This document shows positions 1 to 4,762 of a stretch of 7,520 nt of DNA, one piece after another. Position numbers and translations under genes: made by a program. The notes below the pieces were generated by a model, which ran no database searches, was not told the DNA's origin, and was given only the letters and a program-made list of their open reading frames with translations. Source of the stretch: Chitinophagaceae bacterium (GTDB lineage: Bacteria; Bacteroidota; Bacteroidia; Chitinophagales; Chitinophagaceae); the NCBI GenBank assembly GCA_947461495.1, contig CANHLV010000081.1, positions 1 to 7,520 on the forward strand, given 5' to 3'. The stretch's first letter is position 1; every line of letters starts with the position of its first letter.

Positions 1-125
1 AAATATCGGCCTAAAACTTAAGATAATAAGCCATTAGAATTAAAAAAAAGCGACAAATTTCCACTCAAACGTTCCCGGAATTAATATTTTTTTTAAAAAA
101 AGTTACGATTGTAAAAGCTAATCAT

Positions 126-133
126 TATCTTTG
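126..133 (+). promoter_or_regulatory. Bacteroidota-type -7 promoter box for rpsT
   Basis: The octamer TATCTTTG matches the TAnnTTTG -7 consensus used by the primary sigma factor of Bacteroidota. It lies 20 bases before the rpsT start codon, so transcription would begin around 138-141 and leave a leader of only about 15 nt. No perfect -33 TTTG is present: GTTACG at 102-107 has suitable spacing (18 bp), while the TTG at 109-111 is too close. The stretch 1-125 holds no gene and no other recognisable signal. Confidence 0.7.
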
Positions 134-153
134 CATCCCTAAAAAAAGAATAA

Positions 154-411
154 ATGGCAAATCACGCAGCAACCAAGAAAGATGTTCGTCAGAGTGCAAA
201 ACGTAACGAGCGCAATCGTTATTATGGAAAAACGACTCGTAACGCAATACGTGACATCAGAGCAATTGACACTCAAAAAGCTGCTTCAGATAAATTACCT
301 GAAGTATCTTCTATGATTGACAAATTGGCTAAACGTGGAACTATTCATAAGAACAAAGCTTCTAATTTGAAAAGAAAATTAGCTTTGAGAGTGAATAGTT
401 TGAAGAAATAA
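154..411 (+). CDS. rpsT: 30S ribosomal protein bS20
   Basis: bS20 is a small basic protein that binds 16S rRNA early in 30S assembly. The 85-residue product has the usual family length and is rich in Lys and Arg throughout. It shows the expected pattern: an N-terminal basic helix (ATKKDVRQSAKRNERNR), a central helical segment, and the family's C-terminal section GTIHKNKASNLKRKLA (about residues 62-77). The ATG is preceded by an A-rich tract rather than a Shine-Dalgarno, which is normal for this phylum. The gene has its own promoter box 20 nt upstream and a strong terminator 25 nt downstream, so it appears monocistronic. In other bacteria S20 represses its own translation; nothing in this very short leader shows such a site. 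Confidence 0.97.
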   Translation: MANHAATKKDVRQSAKRNERNRYYGKTTRNAIRDIRAIDTQKAASDKLPEVSSMIDKLAKRGTIHKNKASNLKRKLALRVNSLKK

Positions 412-435
412 ATTAATTTTCTTGTAGAATATTCC

Positions 436-463
436 AACCTGCTTATTTAGCAGGTTTTTTTTT
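436..463 (+). terminator. Intrinsic terminator of rpsT
   Basis: A perfect 8-bp stem, AACCTGCT (436-443) with AGCAGGTT (449-456), encloses a five-base loop TATTT. The T-run covers 455-463. It sits 25 nt after the rpsT stop and ends 16 nt before the likely start of the peptidase gene, so the two genes are probably separate transcription units or linked only by readthrough. Confidence 0.92.
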
Positions 464-479
464 GACCAAAATTACGGTA

Positions 480-2204
480 ATGAGATTCCTTATTTATTTA
501 TCAATTTTTATTCTTTACACAGAAACAACCCTAGCCCAACTCACTCCGTTTGAAAAAGGGAATAAAAATGAATCTGCTACATATGATGAAATTATTAATT
601 GGTATCAAATGCTGGATGCCAAATCAAATTTGATCAGTGTTTCAGCCAAAGGCACTACAGATGCTGAAAAACCCTTGCATCTTGTATTGATAAGTTCAGA
701 CAAAACTTTCAATCCCAAATCCTGGCATCTCAACAACAAAATAATTATTCTTATAAATAATGGTATCCATGCCGGTGAAACTGATGGAATAGACGCCAGT
801 ATGATGCTTACTAGAGATATAGCTAACTACAAAATCAAACTTCCTGATAATGTATGCCTAGCCATTATTCCTATATATAATATTGGCGGATGTTTGAATA
901 GAAATAGCACAACGAGAGTTAATCAAAATGGACCGAAAGAATATGGCTTCAGGGGTAATTCTCAAAACCTAGACTTAAATAGGGATTTTACCAAATGCGA
1001 CAGTAAGGAGGCAAAAAGTTTTTCGGAAATTTTTCAATGGTTACAGCCTGATATTTTTATCGATAATCATGTGAGTGATGGTGCAGATTATCAGCATACC
1101 ATGACACTATTGACAACACAATATGACAAATTGGGCGGCGCGCTTGGACGTTATCTCAAAGAAAGTTTCGAGCCTTTTATTTATAAAAACATGAGTCAAA
1201 AAGGATGGGATTTAGTGCCCTATGTCGACTTTGAATCCACCAATTTTGATGAAGGAATGGATGCTTTTTATGACCCGCCAAGGTATTCGTCTGGCTATGC
1301 TGCATTATTTAATACTTTGTCATTTGTAACAGAAACGCATATGTTGAAACCTTATGCTCAAAGGGTAAAATCTACTTATGATTTAATGCTGAGTTTTATT
1401 GAAGAAGCTCATATTCATGCAAAAGAAATAATTACTGAAAGAAAAAAAGCTAATGAAGAAAAGAACTCGCAAAAAGAGTTCGCCTTGAAATGGAAACTTC
1501 AAAAAGACGATTTTTCAACGATTACTTTTAATGGATATGAGAGAGATTCGGCGCTAAGTGAAGCCACAGGATTACAAAAATATTTTTACAACCACCAGAA
1601 GCCCTTTACTAAAAAGATAAAATATCACAATCAATACGAGCCTGTTGGGATTGTCAAAAAGCCTAAAGCATATATCATACCTCAGGGTTGGAATGATGTG
1701 ATTGAACGAATGAAGTCAAGTGGCGTTGTAATGAAAAAACTAAGTAAAGACAACTCTTACCTTGTAACCACATACAAAATTCTGAATTATGAATCCTATT
1801 CAAAACCTTATGAAAAGCATCATAAGAATTTCAATGTAAAGACTGAAACTGTGAGTTCGACAATGAAATTTTCAAAAGGAGATTATTATATTGATGTAAA
1901 TCAGTTTGCAGAGCGATATATTATTGAAATGCTTGAACCTACTGGCGATGACAGTTTTTTTGCTTGGAATTTTTTCGATGGCATTTTGCAGCAAAAAGAA
2001 GGCTACAGTGATTACCGCTGGGAGGATTTGGCTGCAGAATTTCTAAAAAAGGACACTATCTTGCAAGCCGCATTAGCAGAGAAAAAGAAGGAATCCCCCG
2101 AGTTTGCAAAAGATTCTCATCAAATATTGGATTTTATTTACAAGCATTCGCCATATTATGAGAAGGTTCATATGCGTTACCCGATTTATAGAGTGGAGTT
2201 TTGA
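480..2204 (+). CDS. Secreted M14-family zinc carboxypeptidase-like metallopeptidase
   Basis: This is a probable exported zinc peptidase of the M14 (carboxypeptidase A) superfamily, acting in the periplasm or outside the cell. Numbering from the ATG at 480 gives 574 residues. Residues 1-20 form a Sec signal peptide (hydrophobic run LIYLSIFILY, ending TLAQ) with no lipobox Cys. The zinc site is visible as HAGETDG (His97, Glu100) with the third ligand His197 in DNHVSDG. NLDLNRDF supplies the substrate-binding Asn167/Arg168, and FVTETHML near residue 285 supplies the probable catalytic Glu. The catalytic domain covers about residues 25-315; the C-terminal ~260 residues contain no motif I recognise. 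An open frame extends upstream to a TTG at 462, but that codon lies in the rpsT terminator T-tract and would put six residues before the signal peptide. No clear promoter lies in the short gap, so regulation is unknown. The substrate cannot be read from the sequence. Confidence 0.88.
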   Translation: MRFLIYLSIFILYTETTLAQLTPFEKGNKNESATYDEIINWYQMLDAKSNLISVSAKGTTDAEKPLHLVLISSDKTFNPKSWHLNNKIIILINNGIHAGETDGIDASMMLTRDIANYKIKLPDNVCLAIIPIYNIGGCLNRNSTTRVNQNGPKEYGFRGNSQNLDLNRDFTKCDSKEAKSFSEIFQWLQPDIFIDNHVSDGADYQHTMTLLTTQYDKLGGALGRYLKESFEPFIYKNMSQKGWDLVPYVDFESTNFDEGMDAFYDPPRYSSGYAALFNTLSFVTETHMLKPYAQRVKSTYDLMLSFIEEAHIHAKEIITERKKANEEKNSQKEFALKWKLQKDDFSTITFNGYERDSALSEATGLQKYFYNHQKPFTKKIKYHNQYEPVGIVKKPKAYIIPQGWNDVIERMKSSGVVMKKLSKDNSYLVTTYKILNYESYSKPYEKHHKNFNVKTETVSSTMKFSKGDYYIDVNQFAERYIIEMLEPTGDDSFFAWNFFDGILQQKEGYSDYRWEDLAAEFLKKDTILQAALAEKKKESPEFAKDSHQILDFIYKHSPYYEKVHMRYPIYRVEF

Positions 2205-2222
2205 TATTATGGGCTTTTTTTC

Positions 2223-2363
2223 TATGCCTCTGTTGGTCTTTTGACCAACTGAGAAACATTAAACCTTTTTTCTGTTGGTCATAAGACGAACTAGGGGCAA
2301 AAGAACTAGGAAATTCTCAGTTGGTCAAAAGACCAACTGAGGCATAAAAGACCAACTGAGGCA
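2223..2363. repeat. Composite palindromic repeat cluster 1 (GTTGG family)
   Basis: The cluster is built from an 18-nt palindrome, GTTGGTC-4 nt-GACCAAC. Copy A (2232-2249, TTTT loop) sits in a 10-of-11-bp hairpin at 2228-2253. Copy B (2274-2291, ATAA loop) has one mispair. Copy C (2320-2337, AAAA loop) sits in a perfect 11-bp hairpin at 2316-2341. A half copy follows at 2346-2363. Copies A and C with their flanks also form 33-nt inverted arms (2223-2255 and 2314-2346) differing at one position, separated by 58 nt. The outer ends read TGCCTC and GAGGCA. A degraded echo, GACGAACTAGGGGCA, lies at 2285-2299. The same family recurs at 4517-4617. It follows the peptidase stop by 18 nt and could act as a 3' transcript end, but lacks an adjacent T-tract. 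Confidence 0.9.
2327..2363 (+). repeat. Tandem direct repeat at the edge of cluster 1
   Basis: AAAAGACCAACTGAGGCA occurs at 2327-2344 and again, identically, at 2346-2363 (period 19). The second copy lacks the GTTGGTC arm, so it is half of the palindrome. This looks like a recent local duplication or slippage event at the right end of the element. Confidence 0.9.
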
Positions 2364-2407
2364 CAAAAATAATCCCCAAAAAACTCCCGACCTTCAACAA
2401 TAATCCC

Positions 2408-2415
2408 TACATTTG
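2408..2415 (+). promoter_or_regulatory. Bacteroidota-type -7 promoter box for the rpsF operon
   Basis: TACATTTG is an exact match to TAnnTTTG. It predicts a transcript start near 2420-2423, about 50 nt before the rpsF ATG. No good -33 TTTG is visible upstream. It is the only convincing promoter ahead of rpsF-rpsR-rplI. Confidence 0.72.
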
Positions 2416-2419
2416 CACC

Positions 2420-2436
2420 CCCGAAACAAATTCGGG
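2420..2436 (+). promoter_or_regulatory. Hairpin at the 5' end of the rpsF leader
   Basis: CCCGAA (2420-2425) and TTCGGG (2431-2436) form a perfect 6-bp stem with a five-base loop ACAAA. Given the -7 box, it would lie at the very 5' end of the mRNA. In several bacterial groups the S6:S18 complex is known to bind a structured rpsF leader and repress it. This hairpin is a candidate for such a role by position only. It might instead just stabilise the 5' end. Confidence 0.45.
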
Positions 2437-2472
2437 AATAAACAATTTTTTTAAAAACTAAAATCAGGGAAA

Positions 2473-2829
2473 ATGAGCAACTACGAATTGATGGTGATTT
2501 TTACCCCTGTGCTATCTGAAGAAGATTTCAAATCTGCTCAGAAAAAATACGAAACGCTTGTTAAAGAAAACGGCGGTTCTGTAGCGCACACCAATCCCTG
2601 GGGACTAAAATCACTGGCGTATCCAATTGCCAAAAAGACTACAGGTCTTTATTGGGTAATGGAATACAGCGCGCCAACCAGCTTCAATGAAAAGTTGAAA
2701 ATTCAACTTTTACGTGACGAGAGTGTAATGCGTCACATGTTTACTGTACTCGATAAATACGCCGTCGGGTATAATGAAAGAAAGAGAAGTGGTGTACAAC
2801 ATTCATCAACAGAAAAAGCGGGGGCATAA
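2473..2829 (+). CDS. rpsF: 30S ribosomal protein bS6
   Basis: bS6 pairs with bS18 on the platform of the 30S subunit. The 118-residue product begins with the family's typical MSNYELMVIFTPVLSEED strand-helix opening. It has the conserved core WGLKSLAYPIAKKTTGLYWV (about residues 43-62) and the helix RDESVMRHMFTVLD (about 81-94) before a short disordered tail. The ATG follows an AGGGA at 2466-2470 that is too close (2 nt) to be an ordinary ribosome binding site; A-rich initiation is usual in this phylum. It is the first gene of the rpsF-rpsR-rplI operon, with rpsR starting 3 nt after its stop, which suits equimolar synthesis of the two partners. Confidence 0.97.
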   Translation: MSNYELMVIFTPVLSEEDFKSAQKKYETLVKENGGSVAHTNPWGLKSLAYPIAKKTTGLYWVMEYSAPTSFNEKLKIQLLRDESVMRHMFTVLDKYAVGYNERKRSGVQHSSTEKAGA

Positions 2830-2832
2830 ATC

Positions 2833-3099
2833 ATGGCAAAAGCTAATGAAATCAAGTACTTAACGGCGATTAAAGCCGAAAAGCGTCCAAAGAAATATTG
2901 TCGCTTTAAAAAAATGGGTATCCGTTATATTGATTATAAGGATGCAGATTTTTTGAAAAAGTTTTTGAATGAACAAGGTAAATTATTACCTCGTCGTATT
3001 ACCGGAAACTCTTTGAAGTTTCAGCGTAAAGTAAGTGAAGCCGTAAAGAAAGCTCGTCAAATGGCGATACTTCCTTACGTAACAGATCTTTTGAAATAA
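2833..3099 (+). CDS. rpsR: 30S ribosomal protein bS18
   Basis: bS18 binds 16S rRNA together with bS6. The 88-residue product has a basic N-terminus, the conserved motif YCRFKKMGIRYIDYKD (about residues 22-37), and the diagnostic block LLPRRITGNSLKFQRKVSEA (about 51-70), followed by the helix KKARQMAILPY. Only one Cys (23) is present, so this is not a zinc-binding variant with a four-cysteine site. The start codon is 3 nt after the rpsF stop, indicating translational coupling. It is the middle gene of the ribosomal operon. Confidence 0.97.
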   Translation: MAKANEIKYLTAIKAEKRPKKYCRFKKMGIRYIDYKDADFLKKFLNEQGKLLPRRITGNSLKFQRKVSEAVKKARQMAILPYVTDLLK

Positions 3100-3120
3100 A
3101 CTATTTTTTCACCACCCTAA

Positions 3121-3138
3121 TCTCGAACATTCGGGAGA
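3121..3138 (+). promoter_or_regulatory. Imperfect hairpin between rpsR and rplI
   Basis: TCTCGAACATTCGGGAGA can fold with TCTC pairing to GGGA-side bases 3135-3138, then G3125-A3126 to T3131-C3132, leaving a two-base GG bulge (3133-3134). It lies 39 nt before the rplI ATG and shares the string TTCGGGA with the rpsF leader hairpin. It may modulate rplI translation or mRNA processing. Thermodynamic stability is modest and no function is demonstrated. Confidence 0.35.
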
Positions 3139-3176
3139 AAGTCTGATACAAAAGATTGGGTAAAAATGCAATTATC

Positions 3177-3623
3177 ATGCAGGTAATTTTAATTCAAGAT
3201 GTAAACAATCTTGGCGGAGCCAATGAACTGGTAACCGTAAAAAACGGATACGGACGTAACTATCTTATCCCTCAAAAAATGGCAGTTGAAGCAAGCCCAA
3301 GCAATCTTAAGCAATTGAATGAGCGCTTGAAACAACAAGCTAAGAAAGAGGCTAAGTTGTTAGCTGAAATCAACAATGTAATCGCTGTTTTGAAAGAAGG
3401 TGCGCTTAGAATTGGTGCTAAAACCGGTACTAGTGGCAAAATCTTCGGTAGCGTTACTTCTGTACAGATTGCTCGTGCTATCAAAGAACAAAAAGGATAT
3501 GAAATCGATCGTCGTCGTATTCAAATCATTGATGAAGTTAAAGAATTGGGCAGCTTTAAAGCAAAAATCGACTTTGGTAACGGAAACGAAACTGAAGTAG
3601 AATTTGAAGTTGTATCAGAATAA
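3177..3623 (+). CDS. rplI: 50S ribosomal protein bL9
   Basis: bL9 is a two-domain protein at the base of the L1 stalk of the 50S subunit. Starting at the ATG at 3177 gives 148 residues, the usual family length, and the standard opening MQVILIQDVNNLGG. The frame remains open upstream to a TTG at 3156, but the extra seven residues would precede a highly conserved N-terminus, so 3177 is preferred. The rRNA-binding N-domain contains the diagnostic VTVKNGYGRNYLIPQKMAVE (about residues 20-39). A Lys-rich connecting helix follows (about 45-75), then the C-domain with KTGTSGKIFGSVT (about 82-94). It lies 77 nt after rpsR as the last gene of the operon, just before a strong terminator. Confidence 0.97.
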   Translation: MQVILIQDVNNLGGANELVTVKNGYGRNYLIPQKMAVEASPSNLKQLNERLKQQAKKEAKLLAEINNVIAVLKEGALRIGAKTGTSGKIFGSVTSVQIARAIKEQKGYEIDRRRIQIIDEVKELGSFKAKIDFGNGNETEVEFEVVSE

Positions 3624-3642
3624 TTTGAACTTTTATTAAATT

Positions 3643-3672
3643 AAACCACCTTTTTCGAGGTGGTTTTTTTTT
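3643..3672 (+). terminator. Intrinsic terminator of the rpsF-rpsR-rplI operon
   Basis: A perfect 9-bp stem, AAACCACCT (3643-3651) with AGGTGGTTT (3658-3666), encloses the loop TTTTCG and runs into a T-tract through 3672. It begins 20 nt after the rplI stop and separates the operon from the RRM gene. Confidence 0.93.
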
Positions 3673-3721
3673 ATCTGCAATTTTTTTTGAAAAACATAGT
3701 GAAGTTTCAAAATGTTTATAT

Positions 3722-3853
3722 TATCTTTATGAGGTAGAAATGGTTTAAGTTTTTTTATTTATGGCTGAATCGGTAAATTTTACTTGTGATTTCAGTTCAT
3801 TGTAACAGCCTTAATCATTCAATTTTTATTAATTTTTTTAAACAGTTTTTACA
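3722..3853 (+). promoter_or_regulatory. Probable promoter and long AT-rich leader of the RRM gene
   Basis: TATCTTTA at 3722-3729 matches the TAnnTTTG box except for the last base, and is the best promoter candidate between the operon terminator and the RRM start. Transcription from it would give an AT-rich leader of about 115-120 nt, long compared with the rpsT and helicase leaders. Long leaders are common for RNA-binding and cold-responsive genes, but no conserved structure is recognised here. The poly-T-rich stretch 3818-3853 directly precedes the ATG and contains no Shine-Dalgarno. Confidence 0.4.
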
Positions 3854-4270
3854 ATGAACATTTATGTTGGAAATCTTAGCTGGTCTATGACTGACGAAGA
3901 TTTAACGAATCTATTTACACAGTACGGTACAGTTACTAGTGGTAAAATCTTAAAAGACAAAATGAACGGCCGTAGCAAAGGTTTCGGTTTCGTTGAAATG
4001 GAAGACGATGAAGCAGCTCGTACTGCAATCGCTAACTTAAACGAAACAGAAGTACAAGGTCGTAAGTTAATCGTTAACGAATCACAACCACGTCAAGAAG
4101 GCGAATACAAAAAGCGTCCAAGTGGCGGTGGTGGTTACGGCGGCGGAAGTCGTGGCGGTGGCGGCGGAAGTCGTGGCGGCTATGGCGGCGGCGGCGGAAG
4201 TCGTGGCGGTGGCTACGGTGGTGGTGGAAATCGCAGCGGCGGCGGCGGTGGATATAACAGAGATTTCTAA
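3854..4270 (+). CDS. RRM-domain RNA-binding protein with glycine/arginine-rich tail
   Basis: This is a cytoplasmic single-stranded RNA-binding protein of 138 residues. A single RRM covers about residues 1-78: RNP2 is IYVGNL (3-8) and RNP1 is KGFGFVEM (42-49), with Tyr4, Phe44 and Phe46 in the aromatic RNA-stacking positions. The rest (about 90-138) is a low-complexity tail of Gly with SRGG and YGGG repeats, resembling RGG boxes that add nonspecific RNA binding and self-association. Bacterial RRM proteins of this size occur in cyanobacteria and Bacteroidota, where they act as post-transcriptional regulators; the targets here are unknown. It has its own leader and terminator and so is probably monocistronic. 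The tail is encoded by GC-rich repeats in sharp contrast to the AT-rich surroundings. Confidence 0.95.
   Translation: MNIYVGNLSWSMTDEDLTNLFTQYGTVTSGKILKDKMNGRSKGFGFVEMEDDEAARTAIANLNETEVQGRKLIVNESQPRQEGEYKKRPSGGGGYGGGSRGGGGGSRGGYGGGGGSRGGGYGGGGNRSGGGGGYNRDF
4142..4209 (+). repeat. In-frame GC-rich coding repeats in the RRM tail
   Basis: GGCGGAAGTCGTGGCGG occurs identically at 4142-4158, 4163-4179 and 4193-4209, spaced by 21 and 30 nt, so all copies are in the same frame and encode GGSRGG. Identity at the third codon positions points to recent duplication rather than only selection for Gly and Arg. Length variation between strains is likely. Confidence 0.9.
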
Positions 4271-4293
4271 TTTCGATTATTATATCTAATTAT

Positions 4294-4328
4294 AAAAAAT
4301 CCTCTGACGAAAGTCGGGGGATTTTTTT
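4294..4328 (+). terminator. Intrinsic terminator of the RRM gene
   Basis: A long stem pairs 4294-4308 with 4313-4327, including two G-T wobbles, and is capped by a GAAA tetraloop (4309-4312). Six A's precede it and seven T's (4322-4328) follow, so it could work on both strands, but no gene faces it from the right. It starts 23 nt after the RRM stop. Confidence 0.9.
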
Positions 4329-4341
4329 ATGAATCCTGTTT

Positions 4342-4422
4342 AAAAGGTTCCAAAGGTTCAGGAGGTTCAATAAGTTCAAAAGGTTTAAGAAGTCTAGTAG
4401 GTTTCGAAGATTTAATACGTTT
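4342..4422 (+). repeat. 9-bp tandem repeat array (nine units)
   Basis: Nine consecutive 9-nt units follow without a break, with approximate consensus AAAAGGTTC. The first five are AAAAGGTTC, CAAAGGTTC, AGGAGGTTC, AATAAGTTC and AAAAGGTTT. The later units (AAGAAGTCT, AGTAGGTTT, CGAAGATTT, AATACGTTT) diverge progressively. The frame has stops and no good start, so it is not coding. Four related units occur on the opposite strand at 4640-4675. Confidence 0.88.
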
Positions 4423-4438
4423 TTGATTTTTGCTTGAC

Positions 4439-4460
4439 GCCCACCGTTGAAACGGTGGGC
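4439..4460. repeat. REP-like palindrome
   Basis: GCCCACCGTT and AACGGTGGGC are perfect 10-nt inverted arms with only GA between them; as RNA or single-stranded DNA this gives a 9-bp stem with a TGAA loop. No T-tract follows, so it is not an intrinsic terminator. Short GC-rich palindromes of this kind are typical REP sequences, which in many bacteria are moved by RAYT (REP-associated tyrosine) transposases. No such transposase is in this window. Confidence 0.75.
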
Positions 4461-4516
4461 TAAATTCAAATATGTCTAGAGTCGAGCATAAGTTTTGAAC
4501 GCTTTGGCCTTTTTAA

Positions 4517-4617
4517 TGCCTATGTTGGTCTTTTGACCAACAAAATTTCATCCTTCCCAAATATGTTGGTGAAAACAACAACTCCCTAAAATGTTGGTGA
4601 AAACACCAACATAGGCA
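4517..4617. repeat. Composite palindromic repeat cluster 2 (GTTGG family)
   Basis: Three 18-nt palindromes lie within 101 bp. The first (4524-4541, GTTGGTC-TTTT-GACCAAC) has a flanking T-A pair. The second (4565-4582, GTTGGTG-AAAA-CAACAAC) has one mispair. The third (4593-4610, GTTGGTG-AAAA-CACCAAC) extends to a 9-bp stem at 4591-4612. The outer 25-nt arms (4517-4541 and 4593-4617) are inverted repeats differing at two positions. The ends read TGCCTA and TAGGCA. The left arm matches the left arm of cluster 1 (2225-2249) at 24 of 25 bases. Confidence 0.9.
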
Positions 4618-4639
4618 CAATTTTCCACAACCACATTTT

Positions 4640-4675
4640 GAACTTATTAAACCTTCTGAACTTATTGAACTTACT
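4640..4675 (-). repeat. 9-bp tandem repeat array, inverted (four units)
   Basis: Read on the minus strand, the units are AGTAAGTTC, AATAAGTTC, AGAAGGTTT and AATAAGTTC. They belong to the same 9-bp family as 4342-4422 but in opposite orientation. About 34 nt of the two arrays (near 4363-4396 and 4639-4672) are approximate inverted complements, so palindrome cluster 2 and the REP-like palindrome lie between inverted arms. Confidence 0.83.
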
Positions 4676-4734
4676 TAAAGAAAAACCTCCTGAAAACAAC
4701 GTGAAATAAACAGCCTTATTGAATCCGGTATTCG

Positions 4735-4742
4735 TAATTTTG
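4735..4742 (+). promoter_or_regulatory. Bacteroidota-type -7 promoter box for the helicase
   Basis: TAATTTTG matches TAnnTTTG exactly and lies 20 nt before the helicase ATG, the same distance as the box before rpsT. No properly spaced -33 element is evident: the nearest TTG, at 4719-4721, is only 13 nt upstream. It predicts a very short leader. Confidence 0.6.
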
Positions 4743-4762
4743 AAAACTTTGAATCAACACAT

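Larger units (their letters stand above)
4271..4762. other. 492-bp repeat-rich intergenic region without a gene
   Basis: I see no credible coding sequence here. In order it holds the RRM terminator, a nine-unit 9-bp tandem array, a REP-like palindrome, the second GTTGG palindrome cluster, four inverted 9-bp units, and the helicase promoter. Bases 4461-4510 hold nothing I recognise. Individual elements are listed separately. Confidence 0.85.

Noticed and set aside
2271..2299. Degenerate middle copy of cluster 1 as a separate regulatory site
   Set aside because: It has a mispaired stem and decayed flanks, so it fits best as an old copy of the same repeat rather than an operator.
3400..3600. 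66-residue plus-strand frame inside rplI
   Set aside because: It lies wholly within bL9, whose frame has clear family motifs; the overlap shows no independent signal.
4342..4422. Possible small peptide or CRISPR-like array from the 9-bp repeats
   Set aside because: Units are contiguous, far too short for CRISPR repeats, and lack spacers; the reading frames lack a good start and contain stops.
4439..4460. Intrinsic terminator
   Set aside because: The stem is strong but is followed by TAAATTC, not a T-tract, and the RRM gene already has a good terminator upstream.
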